A stretch of 64,000 nt of DNA from positions 124,001 through 188,000 of the forward strand of contig NZ_JACCHQ010000015.1 in assembly GCF_016031655.1 (NCBI RefSeq), read 5' to 3'. The stretch comes from Bradyrhizobium glycinis (lineage in GTDB: Bacteria; Pseudomonadota; Alphaproteobacteria; Rhizobiales; Xanthobacteraceae). Of the stretch, positions 1 to 8,630 are shown piece after piece (positions within the stretch are counted from its first letter, which is position 1; each line of letters starts with the position of its first letter). Made by a program: the position numbers and the translations under genes. Below the pieces are notes generated by a model. The model was given only the letters and a program-made list of their open reading frames with translations, had not been told where the DNA came from and did not search any database.

Positions 1-2
1 CA

Positions 3-677
3 GAGAAGGCCAAGGCCGAGCTGGCGGCCAAGCAGGCCGCCGAGAAAGCGGAGCAAGGCGCGAAGCCGGCCGCCGATCGGCAGATGCCCGAGGTGGAGAA
101 CCAGAAAGTGGCCGCTCTCTCGCCCGGGCCGAAGACGACCTTATCCGCGGCCGAACTCACGAAATCCGTGCAGAGCGAATTGCGCCGAGTCGGCTGTCTG
201 ACGTCGGCGGCGGACGGCGAGTGGAGTTCGGCAGCGCAGCGTTCGCTGACGCTGTTCAACAAATATGCCGGCACCCAGTTCGACGTGAAGCTTGCCAGCA
301 TCGACGCACTCGACGCGCTGAAGGCCAAGCCGGGACGGGTCTGCCCGCTGGTGTGCAATTTTGGATTCAAGGCCGACGGCGACCAATGCGTGAAGATCAC
401 CTGCCGGTCCGGTTATCGTGTCAACGACGATAACGAATGCGAAAAGGTGCAGGAGAAGAAGCCTGTTGCGACGCGCGAGAATTCCAGATCGCGAGACGAT
501 GAGCGCAAGGCAAGCGAGTCCGCGCCGTCAAAGCCGCAGGCGACCGGTCAGGTCTTTTGCAACAGTGCAGGGTGCCGACCAGTCCGGCAAGGTTGTCGGC
601 TCGATACGGCGGGCAGCAACAGGACTGCTGGCTTGATGGCCGGCGGCGGCACCAGCATGATCGAGATCTGCCACTGA
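3..677 (+). CDS. C-terminal fragment of a putative caspase-family (peptidase C14-like) protein
   Basis: The reading frame is open to the left edge, so the 5' end lies outside the window; about 224 residues are visible. In order they show an Ala/Lys/Glu-rich stretch that could be coiled coil, a region resembling a peptidoglycan-binding-like repeat (hydrophobic and GEWSSAAQRSL-type residues), a Cys-rich segment (VCPLVC, DQCVKITC, NECEKV), a charged low-complexity linker and a last Cys-rich motif (FCNSAGCRPVRQGC). In Bradyrhizobium this kind of tail follows an N-terminal caspase domain in some proteins. That link is from memory and the catalytic domain is not in view, so the family is uncertain. 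Paired cysteines would suit an exported protein. Confidence 0.55.
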   Translation, partial: EKAKAELAAKQAAEKAEQGAKPAADRQMPEVENQKVAALSPGPKTTLSAAELTKSVQSELRRVGCLTSAADGEWSSAAQRSLTLFNKYAGTQFDVKLASIDALDALKAKPGRVCPLVCNFGFKADGDQCVKITCRSGYRVNDDNECEKVQEKKPVATRENSRSRDDERKASESAPSKPQATGQVFCNSAGCRPVRQGCRLDTAGSNRTAGLMAGGGTSMIEICH

Positions 678-694
678 ACTGGTGACGCGCCGCG

Positions 695-1867
695 CTATTC
701 CGCCGGCATCCGCGTCTCGACCAGCCGGGCCCAGAACGACGCGCCGTGACCCAGAATGTTGTCGTTGAAGACGTAGGCTGGGTGGTGGCACTCGTTGCCG
801 TCGCCCATGCCGACTAGCACCATCGCGCCGGGGCGTGCTTCCAGCATGAAGGAGAAGTCCTCGGCACCCATCATCGGAACGAATTTGTCGTTGACGCGAT
901 CGGCGCCGACGATGTCGCGCGCGACGTCGGCGGCAAGGCCGGCCTCGCGGGCATGGTTCATCGTCACCGGATACATCCGCGTGTATTTCGTTTCGGCCGA
1001 GCCGCCATAGGCGCGGGCGATGCTGTCGGCGACTTCGCCGATGCGGCGTTCGACGAGATCGCGCACTTCGGGGTCGAGCGTGCGAACGGTGCCGGCGAGC
1101 TCGGCGACCTCCGGGATGATGTTGAAGGCGGTGCCGGAGTGGAATTGCGTGATCGAGATGACGGCGGACTTCAACGGATCGACGTTGCGCGCCACGATCG
1201 ATTGCAGCGCGTTGACGATCTGCGAGCCGATCAGCACGCTGTCGACCGACTTATGCGGGCCGGCGCCGGCGTGGCCACCCTTGCCACGGACGGTGATCTG
1301 GATGTTGTCGGAGGAGGCGAGCATCGGGCCGGGCGTGGTGGCGAAATGGCCCTCGGGCAGGTTCGGCATGTTGTGCATGCCGTAGACCTCCTGGATGTTC
1401 CAGCGCGTCATCAGCCCATCCTCGACCATGGCCTTGCCGCCACCGCCGCCTTCCTCGGCGGGCTGGAAGATCATCACGGCCGTGCCGTCGAAATTGCGCG
1501 TCTCGGCGAGATATTTGGCCGCGCCCAGCAGCATCGCGGTGTGGCCGTCATGGCCGCAAGCGTGCATCTTGCCGGGCACCTTTGAGGCATAAGGCACGCC
1601 CGACGTCTCCATGATCGGCAGCGCGTCCATGTCGGCGCGCAGGCCAATGGTCTTGCCGGAGGCCGACTTCCGGCCGCGGATCACCCCGACAACGCCGGTG
1701 CGGCCGATGCCCGTCACCACCTCGTCGCAGCCGAATTCGCGCAAGCGGTCGGCCACGATACCGGCGGTGCGGTGGACTTCGTAGAGCAGCTCGGGGTTCT
1801 CGTGGAAGTCATGGCGCCAGGCGGCCATTTCGTCGGAGAGGGCGGCGACGCGGTTGACGATGGGCAT
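695..1867 (-). CDS. M20-family amidohydrolase (hippurate/aminoacylase type)
   Basis: A 390-residue metallo-amidohydrolase of the M20D group, which removes acyl groups from N-acyl amino acids or related amides. Metal-site motifs are visible: MHACGHDGH (Cys104, His106), QPAEEG (Glu138/139), GMHNMP (His165) and a C-terminal ECHHP (His361/362). An internal dimerisation or lid domain (GGHAGAGPHKSVD) lies between the two halves of the catalytic domain. No signal peptide is seen, so it should be cytoplasmic. It stands alone, divergent from nothing, with a palindromic repeat just upstream on its own strand. Substrate cannot be read from the sequence; hippurate hydrolase, aminoacylase and auxin-conjugate hydrolase share these motifs. 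Confidence 0.9.
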   Translation of the reverse strand: MPIVNRVAALSDEMAAWRHDFHENPELLYEVHRTAGIVADRLREFGCDEVVTGIGRTGVVGVIRGRKSASGKTIGLRADMDALPIMETSGVPYASKVPGKMHACGHDGHTAMLLGAAKYLAETRNFDGTAVMIFQPAEEGGGGGKAMVEDGLMTRWNIQEVYGMHNMPNLPEGHFATTPGPMLASSDNIQITVRGKGGHAGAGPHKSVDSVLIGSQIVNALQSIVARNVDPLKSAVISITQFHSGTAFNIIPEVAELAGTVRTLDPEVRDLVERRIGEVADSIARAYGGSAETKYTRMYPVTMNHAREAGLAADVARDIVGADRVNDKFVPMMGAEDFSFMLEARPGAMVLVGMGDGNECHHPAYVFNDNILGHGASFWARLVETRMPAE

Positions 1868-1897
1868 GAGGTGGGTCCGTTTCTTGTGGGGTCTCTT

Positions 1898-2010
1898 GTC
1901 ATTCCGGGACGATGCGCAGCATCGGACCCGGAATCCGGAGATTGTAGCGCGAGATTCTCAGGTGCGCGATTGCGCACCCTAGTTCACGCTCCGCATCGCC
2001 CCGGAATGAC
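1898..2010. repeat. Intergenic palindromic repeat, GTCATTCCGG family (family A, copy 1)
   Basis: Imperfect inverted repeat bounded by GTCATTCCGG on the left and CCGGAATGAC on the right, with a divergent centre. The same boundary sequences recur at 24.4, 30.9, 35.5, 42.4 and 59.5 kb. It lies between the stop of purB and the start of the amidohydrolase gene. Confidence 0.8.
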
Positions 2011-2018
2011 GAGAAAAC

Positions 2019-3326
2019 TCAGCTCTCCCCGAACACGCGCTTGAAGATCGTGTCGACGTGCTTCAGGTGATAGCCGAGGTCGAACTGCTCCTCGATCTCG
2101 GCGTCGGTGAGATATGTCTTTACCTCGGCATCCTTCTTCAGCAGCTGAAGGAAGTCGCCTTCGCCGCGCCAGACCGGCATGGCGTTGCGCTGCACGAGCT
2201 TGTAGGCGTCCTCGCGGCTGGCGCCCTTCTGGGTCAGCGCCAGCAGCACGCGCTGCGAATGCACGAGGCCGCCGAGGCGGTCGAGGTTCTTCTGCATGTT
2301 GGCCGGATAGACCAGCAGCTTGTCGATCAGGCCGGCGAGGCGCACCAGCGCGAAGTCGAGCGTCACGGTGGCGTCCGGGCCCATCATGCGCTCGGCCGAG
2401 GAATGCGAGATGTCGCGCTCGTGCCAGAGCACGACGTTCTCCAGCGCGGGGGTCACATAGGCGCGCACCATGCGGGAGAGGCCGGTGAGGTTCTCCGACA
2501 GCACCGGATTGCGCTTGTGCGGCATGGCGGAGGAACCCTTCTGCCCCTCCGAGAAGAACTCTTCGGCCTCGAGCACCTCGGTGCGCTGCATGTGGCGGAT
2601 TTCCACGGCGATGCGCTCGATCGAGGAGGCGATCACGCCGAGGGTCGAGAAATACATGGCGTGGCGGTCGCGCGGGATCACCTGGGTCGAGATCGGCTCG
2701 GGGACGAGGCCCATGGCCTTGGCGACGTGCTCTTCGACACGCGGGTCGATCTGCGCGAAGGTGCCGACGGCGCCGGAGATCGCGCAGGTCGCGACTTCCT
2801 TGCGTGCCGCGATCAGACGCTCCTTGGCACGGGTGAACTCGGCATAGGCATAAGCGAGCTTGAGGCCGAAGGTCACGGGCTCGGCATGGATGCCATGGCT
2901 GCGGCCGATGGTCGGCGTCATCTTGTGCTCGAAGGCGCGCTTCTTCAGCGCAGCCAGCACCTTGTCGAGGTCGGCGAGCAGAAGGTCGGCGGCGCGGGTG
3001 AGCTGGACGTTGAGGCAGGTATCGAGCACGTCGGAGGAGGTCATGCCCTGGTGCACGAAGCGCGCCTCGGGGCCGACGATCTCTGCGAGGTGGGTGAGGA
3101 AGGCGATGACGTCGTGCTTGGTCTCGCGTTCGATCTCATCGATGCGGGCGACGTCGAAGACGGCGTCCTTGGCCTTGGCCCAGACCGTCCGGGCGGCCTC
3201 CTTGGGGATGGTCCCGAGCTCGGCGAGCGCGTCCGCCGCATGCGCCTCGATCTCGAACCAGATCTTGAACCGGGTCTGCGGCTCCCAGATCGAGGCCATT
3301 TCCGGGCGGGTGTAGCGGGGGATCAT
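2019..3326 (-). CDS. purB: Adenylosuccinate lyase
   Basis: A 435-residue enzyme of the aspartase/fumarase superfamily that cleaves SAICAR to AICAR and adenylosuccinate to AMP in purine synthesis. The superfamily signature SSAMPHKRNP is present in the second half, with the GSSAMPHK-type flexible loop carrying the catalytic serine, and a TSSDVLDT segment near residue 85. The start is the ATG of MIPRYTRPEM at 3326, which has a GGAG Shine-Dalgarno just upstream; an upstream in-frame start would add 18 low-quality residues. Length matches the shorter (Bacillus/alphaproteobacterial) PurB class. It is monocistronic here and expected to be cytoplasmic and tetrameric. Confidence 0.95.
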   Translation of the reverse strand: MIPRYTRPEMASIWEPQTRFKIWFEIEAHAADALAELGTIPKEAARTVWAKAKDAVFDVARIDEIERETKHDVIAFLTHLAEIVGPEARFVHQGMTSSDVLDTCLNVQLTRAADLLLADLDKVLAALKKRAFEHKMTPTIGRSHGIHAEPVTFGLKLAYAYAEFTRAKERLIAARKEVATCAISGAVGTFAQIDPRVEEHVAKAMGLVPEPISTQVIPRDRHAMYFSTLGVIASSIERIAVEIRHMQRTEVLEAEEFFSEGQKGSSAMPHKRNPVLSENLTGLSRMVRAYVTPALENVVLWHERDISHSSAERMMGPDATVTLDFALVRLAGLIDKLLVYPANMQKNLDRLGGLVHSQRVLLALTQKGASREDAYKLVQRNAMPVWRGEGDFLQLLKKDAEVKTYLTDAEIEEQFDLGYHLKHVDTIFKRVFGES

Positions 3327-3535
3327 TGGGGGGGCTCCAGAAAGGTGGGCGGGCGACCTCAAGGGGGCGGCGCCGGCCAAAATGCTTTTTACGCCGTGAT
3401 TTAACAGAGCGGGCAGGGCGAAACAAACGATCTGGGCCGGTCGGAGCGGGGGATCGCCGACCTTTCCACCGGGCCGGCAGGGCGGGGTGGCGGCGCCTGG
3501 TCGCAGATATTAACTGTCAATCACGGATCATTGAA

Positions 3536-3573
3536 TGACAGATATTGAAATCTGTCAGCGAGACGTGTATATC
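3536..3573 (+). promoter_or_regulatory. Predicted promoter with overlapping operator, upstream of the TetR gene
   Basis: A -35-like TTGAAA (3545-3550) and a -10-like TATATC (3568-3573) are separated by 17 bases. A perfect 8-bp inverted repeat, TGACAGAT-N6-ATCTGTCA (3536-3557), covers the -35. This is the usual geometry for TetR autorepression. A further hairpin, GGACGCCC-N5-GGGTGTCC (3581-3601, one G-T pair), lies in the predicted leader. Confidence 0.5.
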
Positions 3574-3694
3574 CGTTCCTGGACGCCCCAATTGGGTGTC
3601 CCGTGACAGCCCCGGGGAGCCTGACATCCGACGAAGGGTCGGATTGGAGGGCGGATTGAAGAACGGGGACCGCGGACGAATGGAGACTTGGACA

Positions 3695-3796
3695 ATGACG
3701 ACCGAAATCCTCAATTTCACCGGCGTGATTGGGCATTGGCTCAATTTGCTGGTGGCGCGCCAGATCGCGGCGCAGGCTGCAAAACTGCCTCATTAA
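3695..3796 (+). CDS. Possible 33-residue leader protein ahead of the TetR gene
   Basis: A short ORF starting MTTEILNF and ending AAKLPH, with a GGAG motif about nine bases before its ATG and an alternative in-frame ATG at 3680. It lies downstream of a good predicted promoter and 90 bases before the TetR gene. The middle is hydrophobic (VIGHWLNLLVA), so it could sit in the membrane. I recognise no family. The evidence that it is translated is the ribosome site, its position and a clean stop; it could equally be untranslated leader. Confidence 0.35.
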   Translation: MTTEILNFTGVIGHWLNLLVARQIAAQAAKLPH

Positions 3797-3886
3797 GGCA
3801 TAGGCTTTCCGAACGACCGGCGAGGGCGCTTCGGAAGCAGCCCTACTGCCGGGGAACTGAGCCCCGAACGGGAACATGGTGCTGGC

Positions 3887-4474
3887 ATGAATGAAGCCGT
3901 TGTCTTGACGCCGGAGCGGATCCTCGAAGTCACCGAGGACGTGCTCAGGCGCTACGGACTTGCCAAGGCCACCGTGGTCGACGTTGCTCGCGCGCTCGAT
4001 GTGAGCCACGGCAGCGTCTACCGCCATTTCCCCAGCAAGGCCTCGCTGCGCGAGGCCGTTGCCAAGCGCTGGCTGGACCGCATCGATGCCCCGCTGCTGG
4101 CGATCGCCAAGGAGCAGGGGCCGGCGCCCGACAGGCTCGACCGCTGGCTGCGCACGCTGTTCGCGGCCAAGCGTTCGCGCGTGCTCGACGACCCCGAGAT
4201 GTTCGAAACCTATCTGACCCTGGCACGCGAGGCCTGCGCGGCGGTCAAATGCCACAAGGACACCATGATCGACCAGATCGCGGCGATCCTGACCGACGGC
4301 GTGAAGCAGGGTGAGTTCGCCGTGGGCGACGTCAAGGCGACGGCGCGCGCGATCTTCGATGCGACCGTCCGCTTCCACCATCCGGCCCATGCCGAGGAAT
4401 GGAAGGACGCCGATCTCCCCGCGCGCCTCGATGCGACGCTGGCGCTGCTGCTGCGTGGGCTGAAGGCAGCCTGA
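3887..4474 (+). CDS. TetR/AcrR-family transcriptional regulator
   Basis: A 195-residue regulator with an N-terminal helix-turn-helix at about residues 10-56 (VVDVARALDVSHGSVYRHFPSK, the recognition helix being SHGSVYRHF) and a variable C-terminal ligand domain. The domain order and length are typical of TetR repressors. The predicted promoter and operator about 330 bases upstream suggest that it represses its own transcript. No efflux or enzyme gene is adjacent on the same strand; the next gene is convergent, so its targets are unknown. Confidence 0.88.
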   Translation: MNEAVVLTPERILEVTEDVLRRYGLAKATVVDVARALDVSHGSVYRHFPSKASLREAVAKRWLDRIDAPLLAIAKEQGPAPDRLDRWLRTLFAAKRSRVLDDPEMFETYLTLAREACAAVKCHKDTMIDQIAAILTDGVKQGEFAVGDVKATARAIFDATVRFHHPAHAEEWKDADLPARLDATLALLLRGLKAA

Positions 4475-4507
4475 GGCCCAGAACTCGTTCACCCTGAGTG
4501 CTGTCAA

Positions 4508-4813
4508 TCAACCTCGCGTTTTTTGGAGAGCGGCGCCGTCGCGGGGCGAGGGCGCGGATGCCGAATGTCTTCGCGTGTGGAACGCAGAATCGGCCGATGG
4601 CACGACCGGCGGACTATCCGGATAGGCGTTGACCGCGATTTCGACGGCGTCCTTCGACCGCCTTCGAAGCCGGTAGAATGTCAGCTCCTGATCGAACATC
4701 GGGCAGCGAAAGTGGACGATGGCGGTGTCCGGCAGGCGGCAAAGTTCGTCAATGAGCTCGCCTACTGTGATGATCGGGGGATGGTCGACTGCTTTGGGGT
4801 GACCCTTACTCAT
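4508..4813 (-). CDS. Small protein of unknown function
   Basis: A 101-residue protein with no family that I recognise. The first 65 residues look like a folded acidic domain (TVGELIDELCRLPDTAIVHFRCPMFDQELTF and so on); the tail is Ser/Pro/Arg-rich and probably disordered. The ATG has a clear AAGGAG ribosome site. About 50 bases upstream on its strand is GGAAC-N17-GGTT, close to the GGAAC-N16/17-CGTT consensus of the alphaproteobacterial general-stress sigma factor EcfG. That promoter reading is weak because the second half differs by one base. Confidence 0.6.
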   Translation of the reverse strand: MSKGHPKAVDHPPIITVGELIDELCRLPDTAIVHFRCPMFDQELTFYRLRRRSKDAVEIAVNAYPDSPPVVPSADSAFHTRRHSASAPSPRDGAALQKTRG

Positions 4814-4924
4814 GACCCTTTACTCCTTCTCTGCCGTACTAACCGGAGCCGGATCGGAACCGTTCCAATTTCGTTCGGCAGATTGAGGGACCTCGAGGGA
4901 TGAGGCCGTGCGGCAGCTTTGCTG

Positions 4925-5578
4925 CTAGATCCTCGTCAACCCGCAGGTCGCGGCGAGCCGCACCAGCTGCGCATCGGTGCGCGCGCCGGTCTTCGACTTG
5001 ATCAGGTAGTGATAGTTCTGCACGGTCTTGACGCTGAGATTGAGGTGCGTCGCGATCTCCTCGGTGGTGGCGCCGCCGGCGAACTGGCGTAAAATCTCGA
5101 TCTCGCGCTCACCCAGTTGGTCCAGCACCGAGCCGGTCGGTGACAGGCTGTCCTCCGCCAGCACGTGCGCGATGTCGTCGCTCATGGCGCGCTCGCCGCG
5201 CGCCACGCTGCGGATGGCATTCACGACCGCGGACGGCTCGCTGCTCTTGGTGACGAAGCCGGAGGCGCCGGCGGCAAAGGCTGACTTCACCAGCACGGCC
5301 TCGTTGTGCATGGTGAAAACGAGAATGCGCGCTCGCGGGCTGCGGGCGCGGATGTTGCGGATCGCCTCCAGCCCGCTCGCGCCGGGCATCGAAATGTCGA
5401 GCACGACGACGTCGGGGTCATGCGCCTTGAACGCCCCGTAGGCGTCGGCGGCGTTGTCGGCTTCCGCCACGACATGCAGATCGCCCTGACTCTCCAGCAC
5501 GCGGCGATAGCCTTGCCGGACGATCGGATGGTCGTCGACCAGCAGCACGGAGATGCCTGTTGCCGCAATCTCGCTCAT
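4925..5578 (-). CDS. NarL/LuxR-type response regulator
   Basis: A 217-residue response regulator. The receiver domain (about residues 8-125) has the acidic pair Asp15/Asp16, phosphoacceptor Asp61 (VVVLDISMPG) and the conserved Lys in VTKSS. The C-terminal LuxR-type helix-turn-helix (about 150-205) contains EREIEILRQFAGGATTEEIATHL-type sequence and LSVKTVQNYHYLIKSK. The start at 5578 (MSEIAATG) follows the sensor kinase stop by 7 bases, so the two are translationally linked and form a cognate pair. Longer in-frame starts would run back into the kinase gene. Confidence 0.92.
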   Translation of the reverse strand: MSEIAATGISVLLVDDHPIVRQGYRRVLESQGDLHVVAEADNAADAYGAFKAHDPDVVVLDISMPGASGLEAIRNIRARSPRARILVFTMHNEAVLVKSAFAAGASGFVTKSSEPSAVVNAIRSVARGERAMSDDIAHVLAEDSLSPTGSVLDQLGEREIEILRQFAGGATTEEIATHLNLSVKTVQNYHYLIKSKTGARTDAQLVRLAATCGLTRI

Positions 5579-5585
5579 TCCCGCC

Positions 5586-6965
5586 TCACGCAGCGAGCGG
5601 GATGGTCGCGGCAACGCTGAGGCCGCCGCGGGCGGGCAGGATCGACAGCGAGCCGCCGGCCGCCGTGACGCGCTCGCGGATACCGGTAAGGCCGAAGCCG
5701 GCCGATTGCGCGACACGCTCCGCATCGCCGCCGCCGTCGTCCTCGACGCGGATCAGCAGCGTATCGTCCTCGCCGGCGCGCCGCTCGACGCGGAGCGAGA
5801 TCTCGCGCGCTGCACTGTGGCGCAGCGCGTTGGTCAGGCATTCCTGTGCGACGCGATAGGCCGTGGTGGCGGCCGGGCCGCTGATGTCGGTGAGGTCGCC
5901 CCTGAGATCGAGCTGGATCGCCGGCCGCGCCGTGCTGTGCGAGCGCCAGCTGTCGACGAGATTGACGAGGCTCGCCTCGAGCCCGAGCTCCTCCGGCAGC
6001 GGATTGCGCAGCCGGTTCAGCGCGTCGCGCAGCGAGGCCATCAGATGGTGCGTCGCCTGCGAGATCATGCGCGCGTCCTGCGCGATCCCAAGATTCTTGT
6101 TATCCTTGTCCTGCTTCGTGCTCGCCGTCTCGATCGTGTTGGCGAAGGCGAGAATGGCAGACAGATTCTGTCCGAACTCGTCGTGCAGCTCGCGGGCGAG
6201 TGCGCGGCGCTCGTCGTCGCGGATCTCGATCAGGCGGCGCGTCAGCGCGGCGCGCTGCTCGGTCGCTTCCTCAAGCCGGCCGCCGAGCTCGCCGACGGCG
6301 CTGCCGATCATCGCCAGCTCCATGGAGCGGAAGCGCGGCAGCCTGGTGCGATATTGACCGCGCGCCATGCGCTGAAGCGCAGTGACGATCGCGCGCGCCG
6401 GCGCCAGCGCATGCGCGATGGCGAGCGAAGCGAGCAGGGCGATCGCCGCCGCCATCAGCAGCGCGACGTCGACGACGTTGAGGATGTAGTCCCAGGCGAG
6501 CGCGATTGCGGCGGCCGCATCGGGCGTCGCAACCACGGTGCCGGCGGCTGCGGCGCGGGGACTGACGGGCCGCACCACTTCGGCGTGGCTGCCGAGGAAG
6601 GTCGGCACGATGGCGGCGAACCAGCGCGGCGGCGTCTTGCCCAGCCCCTCGCTCTGGCCGCAGAGCGGCTTCTCGAAGGCCGCGGCCGGCTGGAACTCGA
6701 CGCAGACGCCGGGCGAGATCAGCTTCATCGTCTCCAGCGTGCGCCAGTCCGGAACCGGCAGGAGATGCTCGCGTGCCCTGCTGCTGCGCAACAACAGCTC
6801 GCGCCAATACAGCGCCTGAAGCGCCTGCGCGACCCGCTGCGCCGACGCCGCCGTCGCCCGATCGACGCTGCGATAGGCGTCGAAGGTGGCCCATACGGTC
6901 GCGGCTCCCAGGCACAGCGCCACGATCAGAAGCAGGCGGGCTACAAGCTGAAGCACGAGGCGCAT
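5586..6965 (-). CDS. NarX/DesK-type sensor histidine kinase, probable LapD/MoxY-like periplasmic sensor
   Basis: A 459-residue membrane kinase. Transmembrane helices lie at about residues 7-27 and 165-187, and enclose a periplasmic domain of about 135 residues with two Cys (88 and 102), consistent with a LapD/MoxY-type N-terminal sensor. A HAMP-like linker follows, then HisKA_3 with the phosphorylated His261 in RELHDEFGQ, and a HATPase with NALRHS and GFGLTGIRER motifs. The start is the ATG of MRLVLQLV at 6965. It is followed directly by its response regulator and is divergent from the ExbB-like cluster, which makes that cluster a plausible target of the pair. Confidence 0.9.
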   Translation of the reverse strand: MRLVLQLVARLLLIVALCLGAATVWATFDAYRSVDRATAASAQRVAQALQALYWRELLLRSSRAREHLLPVPDWRTLETMKLISPGVCVEFQPAAAFEKPLCGQSEGLGKTPPRWFAAIVPTFLGSHAEVVRPVSPRAAAAGTVVATPDAAAAIALAWDYILNVVDVALLMAAAIALLASLAIAHALAPARAIVTALQRMARGQYRTRLPRFRSMELAMIGSAVGELGGRLEEATEQRAALTRRLIEIRDDERRALARELHDEFGQNLSAILAFANTIETASTKQDKDNKNLGIAQDARMISQATHHLMASLRDALNRLRNPLPEELGLEASLVNLVDSWRSHSTARPAIQLDLRGDLTDISGPAATTAYRVAQECLTNALRHSAAREISLRVERRAGEDDTLLIRVEDDGGGDAERVAQSAGFGLTGIRERVTAAGGSLSILPARGGLSVAATIPLAA

Positions 6966-7160
6966 GCGATCACCCCCGACGTTTGCTAAGGTCAGCCTAA
7001 CAACGCCGCCGTGCCTTGCCAATCGCAGGGAACGCCGGGATTGCAGCTCGGGCAAATTTCCCAAGCCGGATTGGGCATGGGTCTTTGGACCTGAAACGGC
7101 GGCTTTGATCTAATCGGTGAGGACACGTTGCAGGCCGGTGCTTGCAAGGAGCGGTGCAGC

Positions 7161-7925
7161 ATGAGTTCGATGACGATTGGACCAATCGCGAGCCAGGCTG
7201 CCGATCCATCCGAGCGCAGCGCGCTGTTGTTCTGGATGATCTTCACCGGCCTCTCGATCTTCGCCGTCGTGCTGCTGTGGCGTTTCGGCCTGATTCATCT
7301 GATGCTGACCTCGGACCGCACCTACATCTCGAGCGTCATCGCGGCGCTTTATGTCGTCACCTGCGGCCACTGCTTCCTGCGGACGCGGGCGATCGCGCGA
7401 GAAGGGGCGGCGGGGCGGCGTTGCCGCGCGGTGCTGTCGGCAGCCGGGGGCAGCAAGGCGCTCGATGCGAGCGCCGCGGCGCTGCCGCGCGGCCTGGTGC
7501 GCGACCATATCGAAAGCTTGGTGACGAAGGCCGCCGCGCAGGACTATCGCCCGGTCGATCAGACGCTGCTGCTGCGGACGCTCGCCGACCGCCTGCGCGG
7601 CTCCAACGGATTCGGGGCCTTCGTCTCCGATACGCTGATGAAGCTCGGTCTGCTCGGCACCATCATCGGCTTCATCATCATGCTGGCGCCGATCGCGGGG
7701 CTGGACGCCGCCGACAAGGTCGCGATGCGCTCCTCGATGGGCTTGATGAGCGACGGCATGGCGGTCGCGATGTACACGACGCTGGCCGGCCTCGTCGGCT
7801 CGATCCTGGTCCGCATCCAGTACTACATCGCTGGATGCCGCAACCCAGCGGGTGTTCTCGGATGCGGTGGTCCTGACCGAGACCTATGTGACGCCGGTGC
7901 TGGAGCGCAAAGGCGCTGGAATTAA
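7161..7925 (+). CDS. MotA/TolQ/ExbB-family proton-channel protein, frameshifted near the C terminus
   Basis: Membrane protein of the ExbB/TolQ/MotA family, which uses the proton gradient to drive a partner. Hydrophobic segments lie near residues 20-40 and 56-74 and, in the conserved core, SDTLMKLGLLGTIIGFIIML and AMYTTLAGLVGSILV. The start at 7161 has an AAGGAG site about ten bases upstream. The last ~32 residues (from AGCRNPAG) are out of frame: an extra base near 7827-7832 shifts the reading frame, and the adjacent frame encodes a good family-like tail. Removing one base would end the protein at 7947 with a 4-base ATGA overlap with the next gene. It is either a recent mutation or a sequencing error. 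Confidence 0.85.
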   Translation: MSSMTIGPIASQAADPSERSALLFWMIFTGLSIFAVVLLWRFGLIHLMLTSDRTYISSVIAALYVVTCGHCFLRTRAIAREGAAGRRCRAVLSAAGGSKALDASAAALPRGLVRDHIESLVTKAAAQDYRPVDQTLLLRTLADRLRGSNGFGAFVSDTLMKLGLLGTIIGFIIMLAPIAGLDAADKVAMRSSMGLMSDGMAVAMYTTLAGLVGSILVRIQYYIAGCRNPAGVLGCGGPDRDLCDAGAGAQRRWN

Positions 7926-7947
7926 AGGCGCCGGAACGCCGTCATGA
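7831..7947 (+). other. Displaced C-terminal codons of the ExbB-like gene after a one-base insertion
   Basis: Read in the +1 frame, this stretch gives LDAATQRVFSDAVVLTETYV, then TPVLERKGAGIKGAGTPS and a stop at 7945-7947. Codon use is typical of the organism, and the stop overlaps the ATG of the next gene as ATGA. Both facts support it as the original end of the channel protein. Confidence 0.75.
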
Positions 7948-8630
7948 TGGATGATTTCGGTCTCTATCCACGCGAGGAGCCATTCGACCCGCTGGGCGTG
8001 ATGCTGTTCAAGGCGCTCCAGGTGATCGCCTTCCTGTTCTTCCTGGCGCTGCTCGCGGTTTCCCCAGACGCGAAGGACGGCAAGATCGACTCCAAGGCGG
8101 AGTTCATGATCACGCTGGACTGGCCGGACAATCACCCCGACGATCTCGACCTGTTCGTGCAGGATCCCGCCGGCAACATCGCCTGGTATCGCCACCGCGA
8201 GGCCGGCTTCCTCACGCTCGACCGCGACGACCGCGGCGGGGCCAACGATTTCATCATCGTCAACGGCAAGAAGATCGCCTCGCCCATCCGCGAGGAAATC
8301 GTCACCGTGCGTGGCATCCTCGCCGGCGAGTACACCGTCAACGTCTCGCATTTCGTCGCCACCACGGGCGAGCCTGTGACCGCCAACGTGAAGGTGCAGA
8401 AGCTCAATCCGACGGCGCAGGTGATCTTCGACAACAAGTTCACGCTCGACCACACCGGCGACGAGAAGACCGCGGTCCGATTCCGGATCGATGCCGAAGG
8501 CAAGGTCGTCAATGTCGATCAGCGGCCGAAATCGCTGCTGGAGACGTTTCGCAGCAGCTGGCGCAACGGCGGCGATCTCGATCCCAGGACCGGCGTGAGC
8601 AGGAACGCAACGAGGATACGCCGTGACTAG
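7944..8630 (+). CDS. Single-pass membrane protein with a YfaP/DUF2135-like extracytoplasmic domain
   Basis: A 228-residue protein with one N-terminal transmembrane helix (about residues 17-42, VMLFKALQVIAFLFFLALLAV) followed by an extracytoplasmic beta-rich region. The region contains WPDNHPDDLDLFVQDPAGN and GEYTVNVSHF, which resemble the DUF2135/YfaP type of domain found in surface proteins; this family assignment is tentative. Its place directly after the ExbB-like gene (4-base overlap when the frame is restored) and its topology match the partner normally supplied by ExbD/TolR, but the soluble domain is not ExbD-like. It overlaps the next gene by 8 bases. Confidence 0.75.
   Translation: MMDDFGLYPREEPFDPLGVMLFKALQVIAFLFFLALLAVSPDAKDGKIDSKAEFMITLDWPDNHPDDLDLFVQDPAGNIAWYRHREAGFLTLDRDDRGGANDFIIVNGKKIASPIREEIVTVRGILAGEYTVNVSHFVATTGEPVTANVKVQKLNPTAQVIFDNKFTLDHTGDEKTAVRFRIDAEGKVVNVDQRPKSLLETFRSSWRNGGDLDPRTGVSRNATRIRRD

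Noticed and set aside
2058..3404. 448-residue plus-strand ORF opposite purB
   Set aside because: It is the antisense of a certain gene, rich in Leu/Gly/His/Arg as such shadows are; no independent signal.
3521..4507. 328-residue minus-strand ORF over the TetR gene
   Set aside because: It is the complement of tetR plus its leader; composition is typical of shadow ORFs.
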